Shown piece after piece: positions 8,947 to 17,255 of a stretch of DNA of 64,000 nt (position 1 is the first letter of the stretch; each line of letters starts with the position of its first letter). This DNA comes from Lysinibacillus sp. FSL M8-0337 (lineage in GTDB: Bacteria; Bacillota; Bacilli; Bacillales_A; Planococcaceae). The stretch spans positions 2,480,001 through 2,544,000 of the forward strand of contig NZ_CP151996.1 of NCBI RefSeq assembly GCF_038593855.1, in the 5' to 3' direction. The notes under the pieces were generated by a model that saw only the letters and a list, made by a program, of their open reading frames with translations, was not told where the DNA came from and ran no database searches. Made by a program: the position numbers and the translations under genes.

Positions 8947-9369
8947 CTATTTTAATGTAAAGTAAATAATTTCTGGATCATCGTCATCTAAGTTTTCTAT
9001 ATAGCCACTTCTTTTAAATCCTGTAGCCTTCAATACGTTTTGCATCTTTGTATTGGAACGATTCGTTGAAGAGAAAATTTTGGCAGTGGGTGCTCTTTCA
9101 ATAAAATCTACTAATAGTGCTGTAGCAACGCCTTTTCTACGTTCAGACGGTTTGACTATAACTAATGAAATAAAACTACAATCAAAGAAATCTGTTGTAA
9201 AAATTAAAAATCCTGCAATACAACTTTGTATTTTGTATATCATGCATCGTCTTTCTAATATTGCATGCTTAATGCAATCACTTCTTGAATAGTCGCCTAT
9301 TACTTCTTTATCCAATACACAGAGATGAGTGAAGTGTTCCATACTTGCTTCTATTATGTACATCTGCAT
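8947..9369 (-). CDS. GNAT-family N-acetyltransferase
   Basis: The 140-residue protein carries the GNAT acetyl-CoA motif A (VKPSERRKGVATALLVDFIE, about residues 73-92) and the late motif NVLKATGFKRSGYIENL. The segment between has FSSTNRSNTKMQ, resembling members that act on small molecules. Substrate unknown. A second GNAT gene lies 11 bases upstream in the same direction, so the two are probably co-transcribed. Confidence 0.85.
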   Translation of the reverse strand: MQMYIIEASMEHFTHLCVLDKEVIGDYSRSDCIKHAILERRCMIYKIQSCIAGFLIFTTDFFDCSFISLVIVKPSERRKGVATALLVDFIERAPTAKIFSSTNRSNTKMQNVLKATGFKRSGYIENLDDDDPEIIYFTLK

Positions 9370-9380
9370 TCCTCCTCATT

Positions 9381-9860
9381 TCAATGATCACTTTGTAAAT
9401 CATAGCTCATCACTTTCAACTCGCTTTTGATGCCTACTGCACATATGCCTTCATCGATAAAGCCGCATGTTTTATAGAGCGCCTGAGCTGCTGTATTCGG
9501 AACATTAACACCTAACACTAATTCATTGATTGTAGGAAAATGTAGTCGTACAAAAGTAGGCAATAATTGTAATGCTTCTTTGGCATACCCTTTTCCTTGT
9601 TCATGCATATCTGTTGAAAATCCACGAATTAAAATGGCTTGGTTATTTTCTGAATAAGGTTTTACTCCTTCATTTTCGTGAAGAACAAAAAAAGTGACAA
9701 GCTTCTCACCTTTCATCGCTAAAATGGCATGCCGATTGATATCTGTTTCAGAGAGTTTAAGACTTGCCATTGGTGACATTGTATAGAGAAGTTGCACCTG
9801 TGATAACATATATTGTTCAACTAATGAATAATCTGATGGTTCATAAAACTTTAAGCGCAT
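9381..9860 (-). CDS. GNAT-family N-acetyltransferase
   Basis: A 159-residue GNAT. Motif A is FSTDMHEQGKGYAKEALQLL (about residues 80-99) and motif B includes NVPNTAAQALYKTCGFIDEG. The first gene of a two-gene unit with the downstream GNAT at 8947. Substrate unknown; it does not resemble its neighbour closely enough to be a recent duplicate. Confidence 0.87.
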   Translation of the reverse strand: MRLKFYEPSDYSLVEQYMLSQVQLLYTMSPMASLKLSETDINRHAILAMKGEKLVTFFVLHENEGVKPYSENNQAILIRGFSTDMHEQGKGYAKEALQLLPTFVRLHFPTINELVLGVNVPNTAAQALYKTCGFIDEGICAVGIKSELKVMSYDLQSDH

Positions 9861-10045
9861 TATACCCCTCCCCTTCTGCCAACTGGCATATTATTTATCA
9901 TTAAATTTTAACATATTTTAGAAATCACTAGCAGAGCCCAACCATCATGTGACAGGGGTTCGATTGCATTTTATTTTTACATGTAATTACTTATTATTCC
10001 AAACTATGCTATTATTATACTATTCAAATGAAAGGAGCTGTGAAT

Positions 10046-10090
10046 ATGATTGTAATCAATGCAGTAGATACGTTGATTGAAAAAAACTAA
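10046..10090 (+). CDS. Leader-peptide ORF before the GNAT at 10142
   Basis: A 14-codon ORF (MIVINAVDTLIEKN) has a full AAAGGAG site (10031-10037) eight bases before its ATG. It ends seven bases before a pairing region that can expose or hide the ribosome site of the acetyltransferase. The position and signals resemble leader peptides controlling antibiotic-resistance genes; function is inferred. Confidence 0.45.
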   Translation: MIVINAVDTLIEKN

Positions 10091-10096
10091 TTTTCA

Positions 10097-10134
10097 AAGG
10101 GATAGTACACAAACTGCACCCTTAGATAAGGGAG
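10097..10134 (+). promoter_or_regulatory. Possible translational attenuator of the GNAT gene
   Basis: AAGGG (10097-10101), CCCTT (10119-10123) and AAGGG (10128-10132) can pair as 1:2 or 2:3. The third copy is the ribosome site (AAGGGAG) of the gene at 10142, so the 2:3 hairpin with loop AGAT would block initiation. The stems are only 5 bp, so this needs folding and probing data. Confidence 0.4.
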
Positions 10135-10141
10135 ATTTTAT

Positions 10142-10696
10142 ATGGAACATTATTTTAAAGATTTTCTAAATGGACAATCAATTATATTAAAACAAATGGC
10201 ATCCTCTGATTTAGAAGCGTTTATAAACGTGGAGAATGAAAAACCTACTTTATTACTTGCTAATGACGAGATTCCATTCCCACATACAGTTGAAGACCAT
10301 TCTTCATTCTTTCGAAGTATTAGTGGAAAAAAAGAAGAATTTTTCTTCGGCATTTTTGAAAAGACGACGCAACAGCTTATTGGGTCATGTGGTGTATATT
10401 CGATCAATTGGACTAACAGCACTTGCTTAGTAGGCATATCATTAAGTGAAAAATGGCAAGGTAAAGGATTAGGAACGGATGCGATGCAAACACTTATCAC
10501 CTTCATTTTCGATTACATTGCAATCAACAAAATTAAACTACAAGTGTTTAGCTTTAATGTAGGCGCCATTCGCTCTTATGAAAAATGTGGCTTTACAAAG
10601 GAAGGTATACTCCGGAATGAAATTTTCCGCTTTGGCAAATTTCACGATATTATCTTATTTGGCCTATTACGTGAAGAGTGGCCACCACGTAGCTAA
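10142..10696 (+). CDS. GNAT-family N-acetyltransferase, RimJ/RimL-like
   Basis: The 184-residue protein starts with the RimJ/RimL-type strand LNGQSIILKQMASSDLEAFI and carries the acetyl-CoA motif LSEKWQGKGLGTDAMQTLI (about residues 101-119), then VFSFNVGAIRSYEKCGFTKEG and a closing ILFGLLREEW. This subgroup acetylates ribosomal protein N-termini, spermidine or antibiotics; the substrate cannot be told. A 14-codon leader ORF and a hairpin that can mask its ribosome site lie just upstream, hinting at inducible expression. Confidence 0.9.
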   Translation: MEHYFKDFLNGQSIILKQMASSDLEAFINVENEKPTLLLANDEIPFPHTVEDHSSFFRSISGKKEEFFFGIFEKTTQQLIGSCGVYSINWTNSTCLVGISLSEKWQGKGLGTDAMQTLITFIFDYIAINKIKLQVFSFNVGAIRSYEKCGFTKEGILRNEIFRFGKFHDIILFGLLREEWPPRS

Positions 10697-10701
10697 AAAA
10701 G

Positions 10702-10736
10702 CGCACACATTCAAAATAATGAATGTGTGCGTTACT
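10702..10736 (+). terminator. Terminator after the GNAT gene
   Basis: CGCACACATTC (10702-10712) pairs with GAATGTGTGCG (10721-10731). The following T tract is weak (TTACTCATTT). Confidence 0.6.
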
Positions 10737-11222
10737 CATTTGCTACCTATCCTATTTTGAGCATTTCGATTCCTGAGACTTGTGTTTATAAACTAATCAG
10801 TTCAATAGTTAAAAAAGAAAAATCCCTAATAATTAAACAGCAAATAATAGGATTTGATAAATTGCGACAATATATAAACGGATGTAACTATTAGCAATTT
10901 CTTTTCTAGGTAGGAAGAAGAATTCAACTAGTAAAAAAGGCATGCATCGTACGCGTTTAGTTCTTAACGAATTCTTAAAGAAAAACTCGTTATACTCGCT
11001 AATTATGTAACTTAAAAGCTAAAAAAATGGAGAAATGAAACTAGTCTATCATTTATTATTATGATCCATACATAGACTTATATGTGACTAAATTACGAAT
11101 TTCATTTCCTATACACAATGTGACAATTTTTTTGTTTTAACTGATATACAATGAAAAAGCTGAATCGAAGCCATGAGAATTTTAAATCAAGAATATGTAG
11201 AAAAAATTAGGAGGAGAAAAAG
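10737..11222. other. Non-coding stretch before the Spo0E-like gene
   Basis: About 490 AT-rich bases with no ORF that has both a ribosome site and a plausible protein. It contains GTGACA (near 11121) and several T-rich runs and probably holds the promoter and leader of the Spo0E-like gene; no clean sigma-A promoter stands out. Confidence 0.4.
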
Positions 11223-11387
11223 TTGGTAAATTTATTGTTTAAACAATTCTTGAAGTTTGAAATCGAGATTAAAAGGAGAATTATGTATAAAAAGGCAAAA
11301 GATTTAGGATTTACACACCCTGCTGTAGTAGATTATAGCCAAGAGCTAGATGTGTTACTAAACAGATATTTTAAACAAGCTTCCTAA
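11223..11387 (+). CDS. Spo0E-like sporulation regulator (aspartyl-phosphate phosphatase)
   Basis: A 54-residue gene starting at TTG, eight bases after AGGAGG (11209-11214). It matches the Spo0E family (PF09388): an N-terminal helix KFEIEIKRRIMYKKAKDLG, then THPAVVDYSQELDVLLNRY with the signature SQELD (residues 39-43) that inserts into the active site of the phosphorelay protein. Family members remove phosphate from Spo0A and so hold back sporulation. The length is typical (50-85 aa). It is monocistronic and followed by a hairpin. Confidence 0.9.
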   Translation: MVNLLFKQFLKFEIEIKRRIMYKKAKDLGFTHPAVVDYSQELDVLLNRYFKQAS

Positions 11388-11438
11388 AAAAGGAGGAGTA
11401 GTTATAAATAAATTTTATAAAAAACGCGTATTTTGGAT

Positions 11439-11476
11439 AAAACCAGTCAAAAAGAAGACTTTCTTGGCTGGTTTTT
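11439..11476 (+). terminator. Terminator downstream of the Spo0E-like gene
   Basis: AAAACCAG (11439-11446) pairs with CTGGTTTT (11468-11475), with further pairing inside the loop (CAA/TTG, AAG/CTT), followed by TTC. An AAGGAGG at 11390-11396 precedes it but no standard start codon follows. Confidence 0.7.
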
Positions 11477-11608
11477 CATTCAATTTCTTCACTTGTTAAA
11501 AAGCTACGTTGCCTTTTCCTTGGTATTCTTTCTATTATTGTCATACAACGTATATATAACAAGAAATTGGTAAATCTACCTATAACGCTAATTATAGGAG
11601 GCCAAATT

Positions 11609-12091
11609 ATGCAAGTATTACTTTTAACCTTGGTCGTTTTATCTAATCTATTTTCACACTCACAGCCTATACCAAAAGAGTCGACAGCTACTATTTGTGA
11701 ACCAATCACAACAACAAACACTACGCTAAAATACCCTAGTAATCACTTTCAAACTTTTCTTGTAGAAGACGATTTTTATAAACAATTAGATAAATCACTC
11801 TATGAAGAGTATCATGGTGCAACATTCAGCATGCGTGAAAAAATATTATTTAAAGACGTGCCAAAAACTCGGGAATTTTTTAATACGAAAACAAATACTG
11901 TCAGTCAAGAAATGGATCTCTCCAATCACACAATGATTCATCCAAACAGACAAGTATATTTTTTGGCTTCCTATCGTCAACATGCACAAGAAGAATTTTA
12001 TAAATATGCAGTGATTGATGCAGAAACAAAAAATTTACTTATTGGGGGAAGTACCTACACACCAATAATAAAATCTACCAATACTCAATAA
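11609..12091 (+). CDS. Secreted hypothetical protein
   Basis: The ATG at 11609 is chosen over an upstream in-frame start because TAGGAGG lies nine bases before it. The 160-residue product begins with a signal sequence (MQVLLLTLVVLSNLFSHSQP) with likely cleavage near SHSQP or shortly after. The mature part is polar (EDDFYKQLDKSLYEEYHGATFSMREK would be its first helix region) and ends in a short beta-rich segment. No cysteine pair or known domain; family not recognised. Confidence 0.65.
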   Translation: MQVLLLTLVVLSNLFSHSQPIPKESTATICEPITTTNTTLKYPSNHFQTFLVEDDFYKQLDKSLYEEYHGATFSMREKILFKDVPKTREFFNTKTNTVSQEMDLSNHTMIHPNRQVYFLASYRQHAQEEFYKYAVIDAETKNLLIGGSTYTPIIKSTNTQ

Positions 12092-12238
12092 TAATAAATG
12101 AAATAATCTTCTATCTACACTATATAATATGCATGAAAAAACATATCTAGAAGTAACGATTATACTTTTGTATCTATCTATTCGAAAATTTTCACTTTAT
12201 TACATGTGCATACTAAATCATTTTATCCAAAATAATAA

Positions 12239-12267
12239 AAGCCTGATTGAACTATCTTATCAGGCTT
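12239..12267 (-). terminator. Terminator of thrS
   Basis: On the minus strand AAGCCTGAT pairs with ATCAGGCTT across a short loop and is followed by TTATTATTTT; it lies 12 bases past the thrS stop. Confidence 0.8.
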
Positions 12268-12278
12268 CCATTTTACGT

Positions 12279-14201
12279 TTATTTATTAGGTAACGCTTTT
12301 TCGTTAATTTCGAGCTTAATTTCTTCAATAAATTGCTGTAACGGTTGTTCTTTCAACACTTGTTGACCATAGTTCCGCACTGTTACACTTTGATTGTCGC
12401 ATTCATGATCGCCCAATACGAGAATATACGGTATTTTTTTTAGTTGAGCTTCTCTAATTTTTTTCCCTAGCTTTTCCTGTCGGTTATCTTCACGTACCCG
12501 TATTTGTTCTTTTTCAAGTGCTTGCACTACCCGTTGAACATACTCTTGGTGCATCTTAGCCACCCCTATTACGATAACTTGTTGTGGTGCTAACCACGTC
12601 GGAAATGCTCCACCAAAATGTTCAATTAAAATACCTAAAAAGCGATCAATTGAACCAAATACAGCGCGATGAATTACGACAGGTCTTACTTTTTCGTTTT
12701 GTTCGTTTAAATAGGTTAAATCGAATTTCTCAGGCAGTTGGAAATCCAGTTGAATTGTTGCACATTGATGACTTCGTTTAATAGCATCCTTTATATGAAT
12801 GTCTATTTTAGGGCCGTAAAATGCTCCGTCTCCTTCCTTTATTTTATAAGAATAACCCGCATTTTTTAGGACATTTTCCAATGCCGATTCCGCTTCATCC
12901 CAAAGCTGAATATGCCCCATAAAATCAGCAGGACGCGTCGACAATTCAATTTCGTATTGGAAACCAAATACTTGATATATATGATCAATGATTCGCAACG
13001 CTAATATGATTTCATCTTCTATTTGCTGTGGTGTGACAAAAATATGGGCATCATCTTGGCAAAAAGTTCGAACTCGTAGCAGTCCATTTAATGCTCCGCT
13101 AAACTCATGTCGATGCACTTGTCCAAATTCCGCCATACGAATCGGTAAATCTCTGTATGAGTGTCTTTCATTTTTAAATATCAGCATATGCCCTGGACAG
13201 TTCATAGGTTTCAATGCAAAGCTTTGTGCATCTACTTGTGTAAAGTACATATTTTCTTTATAGTGCTCCCAATGACCTGATTGTTCCCAGAGACGCTGGT
13301 TCATCATAAAAGGTGTACGAACCTCTTGATAATCATATTTCGTTTGGAGATACCGTAAAAAGGATTCTAATTCACTTCGGAGTATTTGACCATTTGCTAG
13401 GTAAAATGGCATACCTGGTGCTTCTTCTGAAAACATAAATAATTCGAGCTCTTTTCCTAATTTACGATGATTGCGTTTATCTGCTTCTTGTAAAAATATA
13501 AAGTAATCTTGTAATGCTTCTTTTGTAGCAAATGCAACACCATAAATTCGCTGAAGCATTTGATTTTGGCTATCGCCGCGCCAGTATGCCCCTGATACAT
13601 GCATTAATTGAAAGTGTTGTAATTTACCAGTTGAGGATACATGCGGTCCACGACATAAATCATAAAAATCACCTTGCTCATAAAGCGTTATTAGGTCATC
13701 TTCTGGAATATCATCTAGTAATGCTAATTTCAGTTTATCATGTTGAAACAAACGTTTTGCCTCTTCACGTGTTAGTTCTTTTCGTTGTATTTGAATGTTT
13801 TCTTGCACAATACGATTCATCATTTTTTCTATTTTTTGCAAGTCTGCTGGTACAAGAGAATGTGATAATTCGATATCATAATAATAACCGTTTTCGATTA
13901 CTGGTCCTACGCCAAATTGTGCTTCTGGATATAAGCGTTTAATCGCTTGTGCTAATAAATGAGCTGTGGAATGACGAATAACCTCCATTCCTTCGTGTGT
14001 GCTAGCATCAAATAGGTTGATTTGGGCATCTGCCAAAATCGGGCGCGTCAAATCAGTGATGGTTCCGTTGACACTTCCTACAATTGCTTTTTTGCGCAGC
14101 GCTGGACTAATCGCCTGTGCAATGTCGGTTAGTGTAACACCTTTTGTAAATAGTTGTTGCTTTCCATCTGGAAACTGAATGTTGATAACTTGATTTGACA
14201 T
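12279..14201 (-). CDS. thrS: Threonyl-tRNA synthetase
   Basis: Charges tRNA-Thr. The 640-residue protein has all expected parts: an N-terminal TGS domain (about 1-65), the editing domain with HSTAHLLAQA (HxxxH) and CRGPHV, the class II catalytic core with zinc-site cysteine in KPMNCPGHM, EFGQVHRHE and VIHRAVFGSIDRF, and the C-terminal anticodon domain (about 540-640, ending LEINEKALPNK). B. subtilis has two such enzymes, ThrS and ThrZ; I cannot tell which this matches better. A T-box with a threonine specifier lies upstream. Confidence 0.95.
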   Translation of the reverse strand: MSNQVINIQFPDGKQQLFTKGVTLTDIAQAISPALRKKAIVGSVNGTITDLTRPILADAQINLFDASTHEGMEVIRHSTAHLLAQAIKRLYPEAQFGVGPVIENGYYYDIELSHSLVPADLQKIEKMMNRIVQENIQIQRKELTREEAKRLFQHDKLKLALLDDIPEDDLITLYEQGDFYDLCRGPHVSSTGKLQHFQLMHVSGAYWRGDSQNQMLQRIYGVAFATKEALQDYFIFLQEADKRNHRKLGKELELFMFSEEAPGMPFYLANGQILRSELESFLRYLQTKYDYQEVRTPFMMNQRLWEQSGHWEHYKENMYFTQVDAQSFALKPMNCPGHMLIFKNERHSYRDLPIRMAEFGQVHRHEFSGALNGLLRVRTFCQDDAHIFVTPQQIEDEIILALRIIDHIYQVFGFQYEIELSTRPADFMGHIQLWDEAESALENVLKNAGYSYKIKEGDGAFYGPKIDIHIKDAIKRSHQCATIQLDFQLPEKFDLTYLNEQNEKVRPVVIHRAVFGSIDRFLGILIEHFGGAFPTWLAPQQVIVIGVAKMHQEYVQRVVQALEKEQIRVREDNRQEKLGKKIREAQLKKIPYILVLGDHECDNQSVTVRNYGQQVLKEQPLQQFIEEIKLEINEKALPNK

Positions 14202-14219
14202 GATCTTTTCTCCTTTACT

Positions 14220-14490
14220 GAAAAATTAAAAAAGCACATATCCGTCCCAAAAATAGGGACGAGTATGTGTCATTTACCCGTGGTTCCACCCAAATTCCCA
14301 CTAGATGCACTAGCGGCTCATTGTCTTTGCAGTAACGTTGCAAATAACGGTGCAAGTTTCCTAGCACTGCTCAAAGGTAGTAAGAATTGACGCTGCATTA
14401 GGAAGTTTTCAGCCTAGGCTTCCCTCTCTGTAAATCGTTCATCAAAACTCTCGTCCTTATCATAGCTGTTTTCATGGTTTCATGAAATTG
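14220..14490 (-). promoter_or_regulatory. T-box riboswitch (tRNA-Thr sensing) controlling thrS
   Basis: The leader carries the T-box core GGGTGGAACCACGGG (14277-14291, minus strand), followed by the terminator hairpin GCACATA...TATGTG (14234-14270) and a T tract. In stem I, the sequence ACTACCTTTGAGC places the specifier codon ACC (Thr) at 14376-14378. Uncharged tRNA-Thr pairing with ACC and with the TGGA of the T-box favours the antiterminator, so thrS is expressed when threonine charging is low. Confidence 0.93.
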
Positions 14491-14496
14491 GTATTC

Positions 14497-14525
14497 ACCA
14501 TATCGGACATCTCAAAAGTTGTCAA
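14497..14525 (-). promoter_or_regulatory. Promoter of the T-box/thrS transcript
   Basis: On the minus strand a perfect -35 TTGACA (14520-14525), 17-bp spacer and -10 TATGGT (14497-14502). Confidence 0.8.
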
Positions 14526-14647
14526 TAATTGAAAAAGATTTTTTCCATTATCGAAATGCCCTAAATATTGGAGTACCTGCATGTAAAACGCATACATTTT
14601 TTCCAAAAAAATTTTTTATCGTCTTGTCTTTACGCATTTTCTTAAAC

Positions 14648-14688
14648 AAAAAGCTACTCATAAGTTTTAATCCTTATGAATAGCTTTT
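14648..14688 (-). terminator. Terminator after the gene at 14694
   Basis: AAAAGCTATTCATAAG pairs with CTTATGAGTAGCTTTT on the minus strand (one mismatch), followed by T residues. Confidence 0.75.
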
Positions 14689-14693
14689 CTAAT

Positions 14694-15203
14694 TTAAATA
14701 TGGTTCACTATTACTTCATTATGCCAACTGATAGAATCTGATAATTGATAGGAAACTAAGTTAGCTGTTACAACTAACATCACGCCTGCTCTTGATAACA
14801 TGGTCTGTGTCGGTTTTTCTAACACTAAAACGACGTAACCCTCACCGCTCCCTTGTTCATCTATCGCATTTGTCGCATCTATTTCAAAAGTAGTATACTT
14901 ATCTTCTGTCAAAGTAGGGATCCGTTCTTCTCGATAGCACCCATGTTCTTTCAAATTGTAGCTAACAGGCATCCAGCCTTCTGACCAATCAATGCTACCG
15001 ATAATTGCTTTTCTTTTGTTAGCTAGTTTGCCAATCGAAAATGTAAAGTAGATTCTCATAATTGCTTGATCTAATTCATTTTTCCCTTCACATATCGCTT
15101 CAACTTGTAGCCTTATATCACCTTTGGACTGTTTTCGAACAATTATGAAGATGGACACTAAACTACTAATAACAGCCATGATGCTAACAATTACTAAACC
15201 CAT
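14694..15203 (-). CDS. Hypothetical membrane-anchored protein
   Basis: 169 residues. An N-terminal membrane segment (MGLVIVSIMAVISSLVSIFIIV) is followed by a basic stop-transfer RKQSKG and a soluble, beta-rich domain. The ATG is preceded by GGAGGGG. Motifs such as KLANKRKAIIGSIDWSEGW are not ones I can assign. Monocistronic, with its own terminator. Confidence 0.65.
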   Translation of the reverse strand: MGLVIVSIMAVISSLVSIFIIVRKQSKGDIRLQVEAICEGKNELDQAIMRIYFTFSIGKLANKRKAIIGSIDWSEGWMPVSYNLKEHGCYREERIPTLTEDKYTTFEIDATNAIDEQGSGEGYVVLVLEKPTQTMLSRAGVMLVVTANLVSYQLSDSISWHNEVIVNHI

Positions 15204-15387
15204 TAGACCCCTCCTATCATTCCAATAACTATTACAATCAGATTACCACAATTTAGGAATAATAGGTTTTTTTCACCAAACAATCTTATGAAAAGACAAT
15301 CGCCAAATAGATATGACAAAATTTGAGAAAAAACAATTGGGTGAACCCAGTTATAGATGACAATTTCGATAAATCATCCGTTCTTTG

Positions 15388-15852
15388 TTACGAATTTGAT
15401 TGAAGCTCTGCCGTTAATGTAAATGGTATGTTTAAATATTTGTATTGAATCGTAATCTTTCCAATTGCTGTAGCATGTACTTGTAATGCATAATGTTGCG
15501 GTTGTTTCCCAATTGCCTGACGATCTATGTATTGACTAGGAAAAATACTCACTTGTGTTAGTTTATGAAATGTCATATTAGCATTGTTATCAATTTTTGT
15601 GCCAACTTCAAACGGTTCTGATTTACTGATGACTATCTTGGCATTGTCTGGCAACTTTTCATCGACAAGTATCGATTGTAGTTGTAGCTCTCTTAGCCCT
15701 TTATTCTCAATTTCTATTAATCGAATAGACGGATTCCCATCAGCGTTTGTATAACCATTGACAACAAGTGGTGGATTGCTTTTCAAATAGATGATAAAAG
15801 CCGCTCCCACTACTAACACACTAAAAAACAGGGTAAATAATATCTTTTTCAT
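15388..15852 (-). CDS. Hypothetical membrane-anchored protein
   Basis: A TTG at 15870 opens the frame, but the ATG at 15852 has GTGAGG six bases upstream and is preferred (154 aa). An N-terminal hydrophobic helix (KKILFTLFFSVLVVGAAFIIYL) is followed by an extracytoplasmic beta-rich domain (about 35-154). Hypothetical protein of Bacillus type with one TM; no family recognised. Confidence 0.6.
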   Translation of the reverse strand: MKKILFTLFFSVLVVGAAFIIYLKSNPPLVVNGYTNADGNPSIRLIEIENKGLRELQLQSILVDEKLPDNAKIVISKSEPFEVGTKIDNNANMTFHKLTQVSIFPSQYIDRQAIGKQPQHYALQVHATAIGKITIQYKYLNIPFTLTAELQSNS

Positions 15853-15941
15853 TAGATTCCTCACTTTCAAGCTTCACCATTAGTATAAACGACAAGTAAG
15901 GCAACGGAACAGAATTTTTACTAATACATTCGTGAACTATA

Positions 15942-15977
15942 AAAAAACATCTGCCTTATATGGAGACAGATGTTTTT
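15942..15977 (-). terminator. Terminator of the GNAT gene at 15956
   Basis: AAAAAACATCTGTCTCC on the minus strand pairs with GGCAGATGTTTTTTT across a short loop; the stem overlaps the last codons of the gene. Confidence 0.7.
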
Positions 15978-16441
15978 TGCAAACGTATTTCATCACGAAT
16001 GGGAATACCGTCATGACCGATAAAGGGAATCTCCGGTTTCAATGCTCTTGCTTTCTCTACCGCATTTGGTAGAACTTCTACGAGGTAATAGCCCCGTTTT
16101 TGATAAAATTTTAGTGCATGTAAATTATCATTTGTAGTTATGAGTGAAACAACCGTACAGTGATGTTGACGGGCTTGTTCTTCCACGGCTTTTACAAGGC
16201 ATGAACCGATTCCTTTCCCTTCTTCCAAACTATCAAGTGATATAATTTCGCATTCGGCTCCTCGAATTTCATAGGTTACTAGCCCTATGATTGCCTGGTT
16301 ATCATTTAAAAATGCAAAACCTTCTAATGTACTACAATCATAGATACCACTGGAAATAACCATTTCCGTGCTTCCCCAATGTGTTTGAAAAAACGCTAGG
16401 ACATCCTTTTTCGGAACTTGTGAAATATGAATTACTGACAT
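15956..16441 (-). CDS. GNAT-family N-acetyltransferase
   Basis: 161 residues. The acetyl-CoA motif is LEEGKGIGSCLVKAVEEQA (about residues 72-90), followed by LITTNDNLHALKFYQKRGYYLVEV. The C-terminal part (NAVEKARALKPEIPFIGHDGIPIRDEIRLQK) is the signature tail of a widespread Bacillus GNAT subgroup of unknown substrate. It is downstream of the DUF3147 gene with a 15-base gap, so MarR, DUF3147 and this gene may form an operon. Confidence 0.88.
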   Translation of the reverse strand: MSVIHISQVPKKDVLAFFQTHWGSTEMVISSGIYDCSTLEGFAFLNDNQAIIGLVTYEIRGAECEIISLDSLEEGKGIGSCLVKAVEEQARQHHCTVVSLITTNDNLHALKFYQKRGYYLVEVLPNAVEKARALKPEIPFIGHDGIPIRDEIRLQKTSVSI

Positions 16442-16456
16442 AATAATCTACCTACT

Positions 16457-16807
16457 TTAAATTGAAATATGAAATACACCGGCAATGGCTTTTTGAATAC
16501 CTAAGCATATTGCCCATGACACTACTCCTAGCCCTATAGCAAAGACAATATGAATAGACGATTTCATTGCCATATACATAACGAATAGCATAACCATTGT
16601 TGCAGGAAGTCCAACTATAACACCAACCGTAAATCGCTGTATATGCTCATTCGGTTCACTTTGAACGGTTAGCCAAATAATACTTAAAATACTGACAAGT
16701 GGCAGTGCGGCTATCATACCGCCATATGTAGGAAATCTTCTAGCAACTTCTGTGACAACTGCAATAATCGCAGCAGAACATATAATTTTTACAACTGTAT
16801 AAATCAT
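16457..16807 (-). CDS. DUF3147 family membrane protein
   Basis: A 116-residue protein with four membrane segments, matching the DUF3147 pattern: a GGMIAALPLVSILSIIWL block (about residues 28-45) after the first segment, and a short conserved loop before the third. The start codon overlaps the MarR stop (ATGA), indicating tight translational coupling. Function of the family is not known; coupling with MarR suggests a stress or export role. A similar-size membrane protein lies at 17638. Confidence 0.8.
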   Translation of the reverse strand: MIYTVVKIICSAAIIAVVTEVARRFPTYGGMIAALPLVSILSIIWLTVQSEPNEHIQRFTVGVIVGLPATMVMLFVMYMAMKSSIHIVFAIGLGVVSWAICLGIQKAIAGVFHISI

Positions 16808-17202
16808 TTCGACACCTCGCTTAATAGCTGAAATGCTTCTAAAACACTTCGTTGTTCTTTTTCTGATAAAAGAAGTAGTGCCTGCTTTAGCTTGTTATCA
16901 TCTAATTCCGTATTTTTCTTTACAACATGTAATCCATCCGCTGTAAGATAAAGTTTCACTTTACGTTGATCATTGGCTACTCGAATCTTCTCAACCCAGC
17001 CATGTCGTTCTAGCTTTTTTACATGCTCTGAAGCTGTATTTTGCGAGATATTTAATAATTGTGCTATATCTCGAACCGTCACTTCATCTTCCTTTTGAAT
17101 CATCTGTAAAATACGCACACTTTGATGGGAAATATTATCTTCATGTGTTGTATGGAGATGATAGAAAATATTTGTAAAATAATAGTTTATATCTTGTATC
17201 AT
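16804..17202 (-). CDS. MarR-family transcriptional regulator
   Basis: 132 residues with the MarR winged helix: recognition helix LLNISQNTASEHVKKLERHGWVEK (about 48-71) and wing ANDQRKVKLYLTADG (about 75-89), flanked by dimerisation helices. The gene is first in a unit with DUF3147 and a GNAT, and faces two tandem palindromes around its -10 box, so it very likely represses its own operon. The ligand is unknown. Confidence 0.93.
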   Translation of the reverse strand: MIQDINYYFTNIFYHLHTTHEDNISHQSVRILQMIQKEDEVTVRDIAQLLNISQNTASEHVKKLERHGWVEKIRVANDQRKVKLYLTADGLHVVKKNTELDDNKLKQALLLLSEKEQRSVLEAFQLLSEVSK

Positions 17203-17222
17203 ATTTTTTGCTCCTTTAATAT

Positions 17223-17255
17223 ATCGTCAATCACGATTATATCGTATACAACGAT
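17223..17255. promoter_or_regulatory. Tandem palindromic operators flanking the marR -10 box
   Basis: ATCGT-N5-ACGAT occurs twice, at 17223-17237 and 17241-17255, with centres 18 bp apart (nearly two helical turns). The minus-strand -10 box TATAAT (17236-17241) sits between them, a few tens of bases upstream of the marR ATG. Two dimers would bind on similar faces and block RNA polymerase. Confidence 0.7.

Noticed and set aside
8947..10696. Cluster of three GNATs as a dedicated pathway
   Set aside because: They differ in direction and sequence type, and GNATs are numerous in Bacillales; only the first two may share a transcript.
11404..11496. Open frame with AAGGAGG after the Spo0E-like gene
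   Set aside because: It would need an ATA start and runs through a terminator hairpin; at most a dead gene.
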